From DTBU01 sp964568845 (GTDB taxonomy: Archaea; Thermoproteota; CALKCG01; B24), in the NCBI GenBank assembly GCA_964568845.1, contig CAZMSC010000013.1, positions 1-43,744 of the forward strand: a stretch of 43,744 nucleotides of DNA. The letters run 5' to 3'. Of the stretch, positions 41,153 to 43,744 are shown in pieces. The notes under the pieces are model-generated. The model was not told where the DNA came from. It did no database searches and worked only from the letters and a program-made list of their open reading frames with translations. Made by a program: the position numbers and the translations under genes. How positions within the stretch are numbered: position 1 is the stretch's first letter; each line of letters begins with the position of its first letter.

Positions 41153-42100
41153 TTGCCATCAAAATATGAAGTCAAACCCATCTCCATCGAGGAAAAGAGC
41201 GGTTTAATGGAAAAATATGGCGATCGTCTTCTATACGAAGAGAAAGCTGACATATACGGGTGTTGCATCAAACTCTTGACAGATATAAAATACGTGAAAG
41301 AACGTTGGGAGGAAAGCTTTTATCCTATGTCAGCCTATGTTCGTTCCCATGGAAGACTAATTGTGACAAACGATGAAAATGAGAGGCAAAGTGTATTCTA
41401 CGACCCGCTTTCTAAAACAGCTTTTCTAATTAATATAGACTACTATGGTTGGGTGAAATCCATCGCCTTGAGCGTTGCAGGTGACATTCTTGAAGACAAT
41501 CATGGGATAAACTCGGTTCACGGCGCATGTGTAGATATAGAAGGTAAAGGGGTCTGCTTAATCGCTCCTTCGGGAACGGGTAAAACTACACATACATATG
41601 GACTTCTCAGACTTAGAGGAGTGCGTGTTGTATCAGATGATTGGTTTTTCGTGCGTTTGATGGAAGATCAAGCCGTTGCGTTTGCTTCAGAGAAGAACTT
41701 CTACATTCAAGCTGATATAGCTGATACTTGGGGTGAATATCAAAAACTTGTGGAAAAAGCTGAATTTGATTCGAAAGGCAGAGCTGTAGTAAACGTGAGG
41801 TGGGTTGTCGGCAAGGGGAAAATTTTGCCGATGACCACGTTGAAAAAAGCTATACTACTGAAGCGAGACCCAGATGACAAGTTAGTTTATAACAAGCTTT
41901 CAGCGGAAGAAGCATCCCGATATGTAGAAGCAGTGGATTTTTGCAATCCCCATTTGCTCGTAAAAGACGAGTGGAAAACGAATTTGAGAAGAAAATTCTT
42001 CAAAGAATTGTTTAATATTTTAGAGATTTACATTGTCAATACTGCTGCTCCAATCAATCAAAGCCATAAAGCCATAAAAGAAGAAATTTTAGGCCTATAA
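41153..42100 (+). CDS. HprK/PEPCK-like P-loop kinase
   Basis: A 315-residue protein. The C-terminal two thirds follow the HPr kinase/PEP carboxykinase fold: INSVHGACVDIEGKGVCLIA, Walker A APSGTGKTT (138-146), then RVVSDDWFFVRL with the metal-binding DD (162-163). Archaea lack HPr and the PTS, so the target is not HPr; small-molecule or carboxykinase-like activity is possible. The N-terminal 100 residues show no recognised domain. Start TTG at 41153 after GAGGTGAGGGTGA. Linked to the glycoside-hydrolase-like gene as a two-gene unit and followed by a decayed region. Function unassigned. Confidence 0.7.
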   Translation: MPSKYEVKPISIEEKSGLMEKYGDRLLYEEKADIYGCCIKLLTDIKYVKERWEESFYPMSAYVRSHGRLIVTNDENERQSVFYDPLSKTAFLINIDYYGWVKSIALSVAGDILEDNHGINSVHGACVDIEGKGVCLIAPSGTGKTTHTYGLLRLRGVRVVSDDWFFVRLMEDQAVAFASEKNFYIQADIADTWGEYQKLVEKAEFDSKGRAVVNVRWVVGKGKILPMTTLKKAILLKRDPDDKLVYNKLSAEEASRYVEAVDFCNPHLLVKDEWKTNLRRKFFKELFNILEIYIVNTAAPINQSHKAIKEEILGL

Positions 42101-42346
42101 ACTATTCGGTAATAGAACGGTTTATATGCAAAAATTAATGTTGTAATGATAGAAGACGAAGACTTCTCCAACACAGAAATCTAGATCCTTGTAATCACTG
42201 TAAACAGGTCATAAACCTCAGTTCAAAGATAAAAAGACAGATATACATCGATACCATACTTCCGATTCTCTATGAATATTTAATGCATTAATCTTAAGCT
42301 TATCGTCATCCATCTTCATTTTAAACCTGGCAACCGAAGGCTAAGA
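42101..42346. other. Intergenic region, nothing recognised
   Basis: Downstream of the kinase gene. It holds a TATA-like GGTTTATATG near 42119 and a tiny 11-codon frame only. No RNA structure, repeat or gene remnant is convincing. Confidence 0.4.
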
Positions 42347-42490
42347 CTACAGTCCAAGCTTAACCCTATGTTGTCTAACAGTAGGCTTTGAAACGTCTAA
42401 TGCTCTAAGCATCTCCCCGTCGTTTGAACACTCATTGTAAAGTCCGATAAGCTTTGGTTAGATTGTTTAAAGCTCTGCATTAGGTTTTCC
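42347..42490 (-). pseudogene. Remnant of a small HTH protein, frameshifted
   Basis: Two minus-strand stretches read as one protein only across a frameshift. Upstream: PKSWENLMQSFKQSNQ; downstream: KLIGLYNECSNDGEML and RALDVSKPTVRQHRVKLGL, then TAG at 42347. The last part is a clear helix-turn-helix of the resolvase/transposase-regulator kind. It directly follows another frameshifted gene, so the whole stretch is probably decaying. Confidence 0.45.
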
Positions 42491-42502
42491 CAAGACTTAG
42501 GT

Positions 42503-43134
42503 TTAAGGCTGTGTCGCGGGTTTCATGTCACGTATGAGCTGTATCAACTCTTCTACCGTCAGTATCGGTGAGCGCATCCAATAATTGAACGTGTAGTTAG
42601 ACCCCTTTATCCAGGCCTCCGCCGATGGCGCGCGGTTCGTCCTATACTTCTTTATGAACTCCCTCTCAAATACATAGGCGTCTTTTTTAATTCTTACAAG
42701 CCAACCGTTTATCTCTAAAACGTAGTCGTCACCGCTTATAGACTTAAGCTCCTCCAGCGAGGATGGCGGAAGACCAGATGGAGTTTCTCTATCGTCAATT
42801 CGGCCGTCTTATAGTCTTTATCGCCTTCAGCGCTGTAGACTACTATTGCTATGAAAGGACCGTCCTTGAAGTACACGGCAGTAAGCTTCAACCCACGGGA
42901 TAGCTTAGACGGTAGGTAAATGGTCTCACCGGCTTCACCGACGAATTTGATCAGTTCGTTTAGTGAGACCTTCCTACCGCCGGCAGCGTAAAAGTCCACG
43001 GGCTCGCTGTGGAATGGCTCTACATAATATTCCAACCCACAGGGATAGAACAAGAGCAACGCAAAAATAGTTATAGTTGAAAAAGCCGCCGCGAAAACCA
43101 AGACTCTCACGGTTGAAGATAAGAGGTCCACCAA
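42503..43134 (-). pseudogene. Frameshifted membrane-anchored protein
   Basis: The frame starting at TTG 43134 has one membrane helix (VRVLVFAAAFSTITIFALLLF) and an external domain, YLPSKLSRGLKLTAVYF and FIAIVVYSAEGD, then stops at 42736. The protein clearly continues in another frame: LPPSSLEELKSISGDDYV, LEINGWLVRIKKDAYVFERE and ILTVEELIQLIRDMK, ending at 42503. The shift lies about 42760-42800. The two parts together make about 210 residues, with a pattern like DUF4367-type domains. Either a real inactivating indel or a sequencing error. It starts three bases after the previous gene's stop codon. Confidence 0.6.
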
Positions 43135-43137
43135 AGC

Positions 43138-43407
43138 CTAACCACCCCCACCAGCGTAGAATTCATAGTGGGAAAACTCCGTCACGTAGTATGGTGGCGT
43201 CACTATCTTCACATTTGTATACCAGTAAGGCCAACTCCTGCCGTCGAAGTAAGATAGCTCACTGAAGTGACTTTCACCTATGCAGATAGTAGCTATTGTA
43301 GTTTCTACGAAGGCTTGATGATCCTTGGGCTCATATGGATCTACGCTTACTTCCTCCGACCATATCGTATTAGCACCCTCTCGTACCACTAGATTCCATA
43401 ATCTCAT
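43138..43407 (-). CDS. Hypothetical protein (89 aa), coupled to the frameshifted gene
   Basis: An ATG-initiated frame, MRLWNLVVREGANTIWSEE, rich in aromatic residues in its second half (YFDGRSWPYWYTNV, PPYYVTEFSHYEFY) and ending in four glycines. No signal peptide, membrane helix or known motif; it may be part of a larger broken gene. Its stop codon is followed at once by the start of the frameshifted membrane protein gene. Coding status is moderately supported by its coupling only. Confidence 0.4.
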   Translation of the reverse strand: MRLWNLVVREGANTIWSEEVSVDPYEPKDHQAFVETTIATICIGESHFSELSYFDGRSWPYWYTNVKIVTPPYYVTEFSHYEFYAGGGG

Positions 43408-43412
43408 GCCCG

Positions 43413-43744
43413 CAGATTATAGGGCAGACCGAGAGGCTCAGCGCGGAACTAGAATACTTCCTTAAAGAAAATTGAAGGAAAAGTACGGGATTTCCGAAGC
43501 CAACCTCGCCCGGCTACACCTGCATAACACTGAAAACCGAGGTAGCCAGGCTCCTTAAAGAATACGCCAGAGAACGCGACCTAGGGCTTAACAAGCTGAT
43601 ACTCCAGCTCCTCAGAGAAGAGGACTGCCCCGGGACTGTCCCATCCATGAGGGAAAACAACCTCAATTTGAGTTCCTTTTGCGGAAAGAAGTGGACCGGG
43701 CGGGATTTGAACCCGCGACCACCCGGGTGCAAACCGGGTATTCA
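43413..43744 (+). pseudogene. Possible SSV-type integrase int(N) remnant reading into tRNA-Ala
   Basis: One plus-strand frame holds two coding-like stretches around a TGA at 43473: QIIGQTERLSAELEYFLKEN, then, from 43476 to the window end, CITLKTEVARLLKEYARERD (ribbon-helix-helix-like), a variable linker and GRDLNPRPPGCKPGI, which is the tRNA 3' half read antisense. Integrases of the SSV type carry just such an antisense-tRNA stretch because attP lies inside their N-terminal part. No start codon is seen. The rest is outside the window. Confidence 0.4.
43692..43744 (-). tRNA. tRNA-Ala (anticodon TGC), partial
   Basis: The 3' part of a tRNA on the minus strand; the 5' part is cut by the window end. 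Anticodon stem CCCGG/CCGGG with loop TTTGCAC (anticodon TGC), variable TGGTC, T arm GCGGG-TTCAAAT-CCCGC, acceptor 3' strand CCGGTCC and discriminator A. Position 70 is T, as needed for the G3:U70 pair that marks alanine tRNAs. Confidence 0.9.

Noticed and set aside
1..43744. CRISPR array or cas genes
   Set aside because: No regularly spaced short repeats and no cas-like protein were seen anywhere in the window.

Overview
The window is archaeal. It carries a PCNA clamp, both primase subunits and a GINS subunit in one gene row, an archaeal Elp3, an AglB/STT3 oligosaccharyltransferase, a KEOPS Cgi121 subunit and three archaeal/eukaryotic-type ribosomal proteins (eL13, eL15, eL38). eL13 and eL38 together with a short single-OB-fold ssDNA-binding protein point to the TACK (Thermoproteota) side of the archaea, probably a deep, uncultured-type lineage; I cannot fix the phylum. 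TTG and GTG starts are frequent, Shine-Dalgarno sequences of the GGTG/GGAGG type precede many genes, and several first genes of operons have a TATA box about 26-32 bases upstream and look leaderless or nearly so.

Layout. 1-2886: creatininase/ArfB-like hydrolase (5' end cut by the window), an atypical DHDPS-family aldolase, eL13, NagB. 2912-5919: Elp3, then an ArsA/Get3-type ATPase coupled to a small thioredoxin-fold protein with a CGC motif. 6103-10406: an unidentified basic protein, a two-gene ABC-2 transporter with a palindrome at its promoter, a BadF-type amino-sugar kinase and a DUF2119-like putative zinc hydrolase. 10423-15464: the tRNA-dependent asparagine system aspS-gatC-gatA and gatB (all minus), plus an OB-fold protein. 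15591-16940: an IS607-like insertion with an HTH-only partner protein, an intact TnpB and a run of hairpins at its right end. 17051-23566: HtpX protease, a small membrane protein, the eL38-eL15 pair, an SIS-domain sugar-phosphate enzyme, a zinc-ribbon protein, AglB, and a PIG-L/LmbE deacetylase. 23816-27420: pcn-priL-priS-gins51. 27425-36360: a minus-strand operon of three linked genes: a coiled-coil protein, a 1522-residue secreted/anchored protein made of two tandem 624-residue units, and an FtsX-like permease with a cytoplasmic coiled coil and C-terminal zinc ribbon. 36447-36522: tRNA-Pro(CGG). 36626-39589: UxaE-type epimerase, phosphoribosyltransferase, Cgi121. 39789-43744: a glycoside-hydrolase-like gene and an HprK/PEPCK-like kinase, then a decayed stretch with frameshifted genes, ending in a partial tRNA-Ala(UGC) whose 3' half is read antisense by a possible integrase int(N) remnant.

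How the parts work together. NagB, the BadF-type kinase, the SIS enzyme and the LmbE deacetylase form a scattered amino-sugar set; AglB would use such sugars for N-glycosylation, and the giant 31-36 kb surface protein carries many N-x-S/T sequons. The most novel-looking part is the three-gene membrane operon: all three proteins carry a short helical 'GE...Y' hairpin in predicted cytoplasmic or coiled-coil parts, and the surface protein gene contains two blocks (676 and 162 bp) that are base-for-base identical at an offset of exactly 1872 bp while the sequence between them has diverged strongly, a pattern of intragenic gene conversion.
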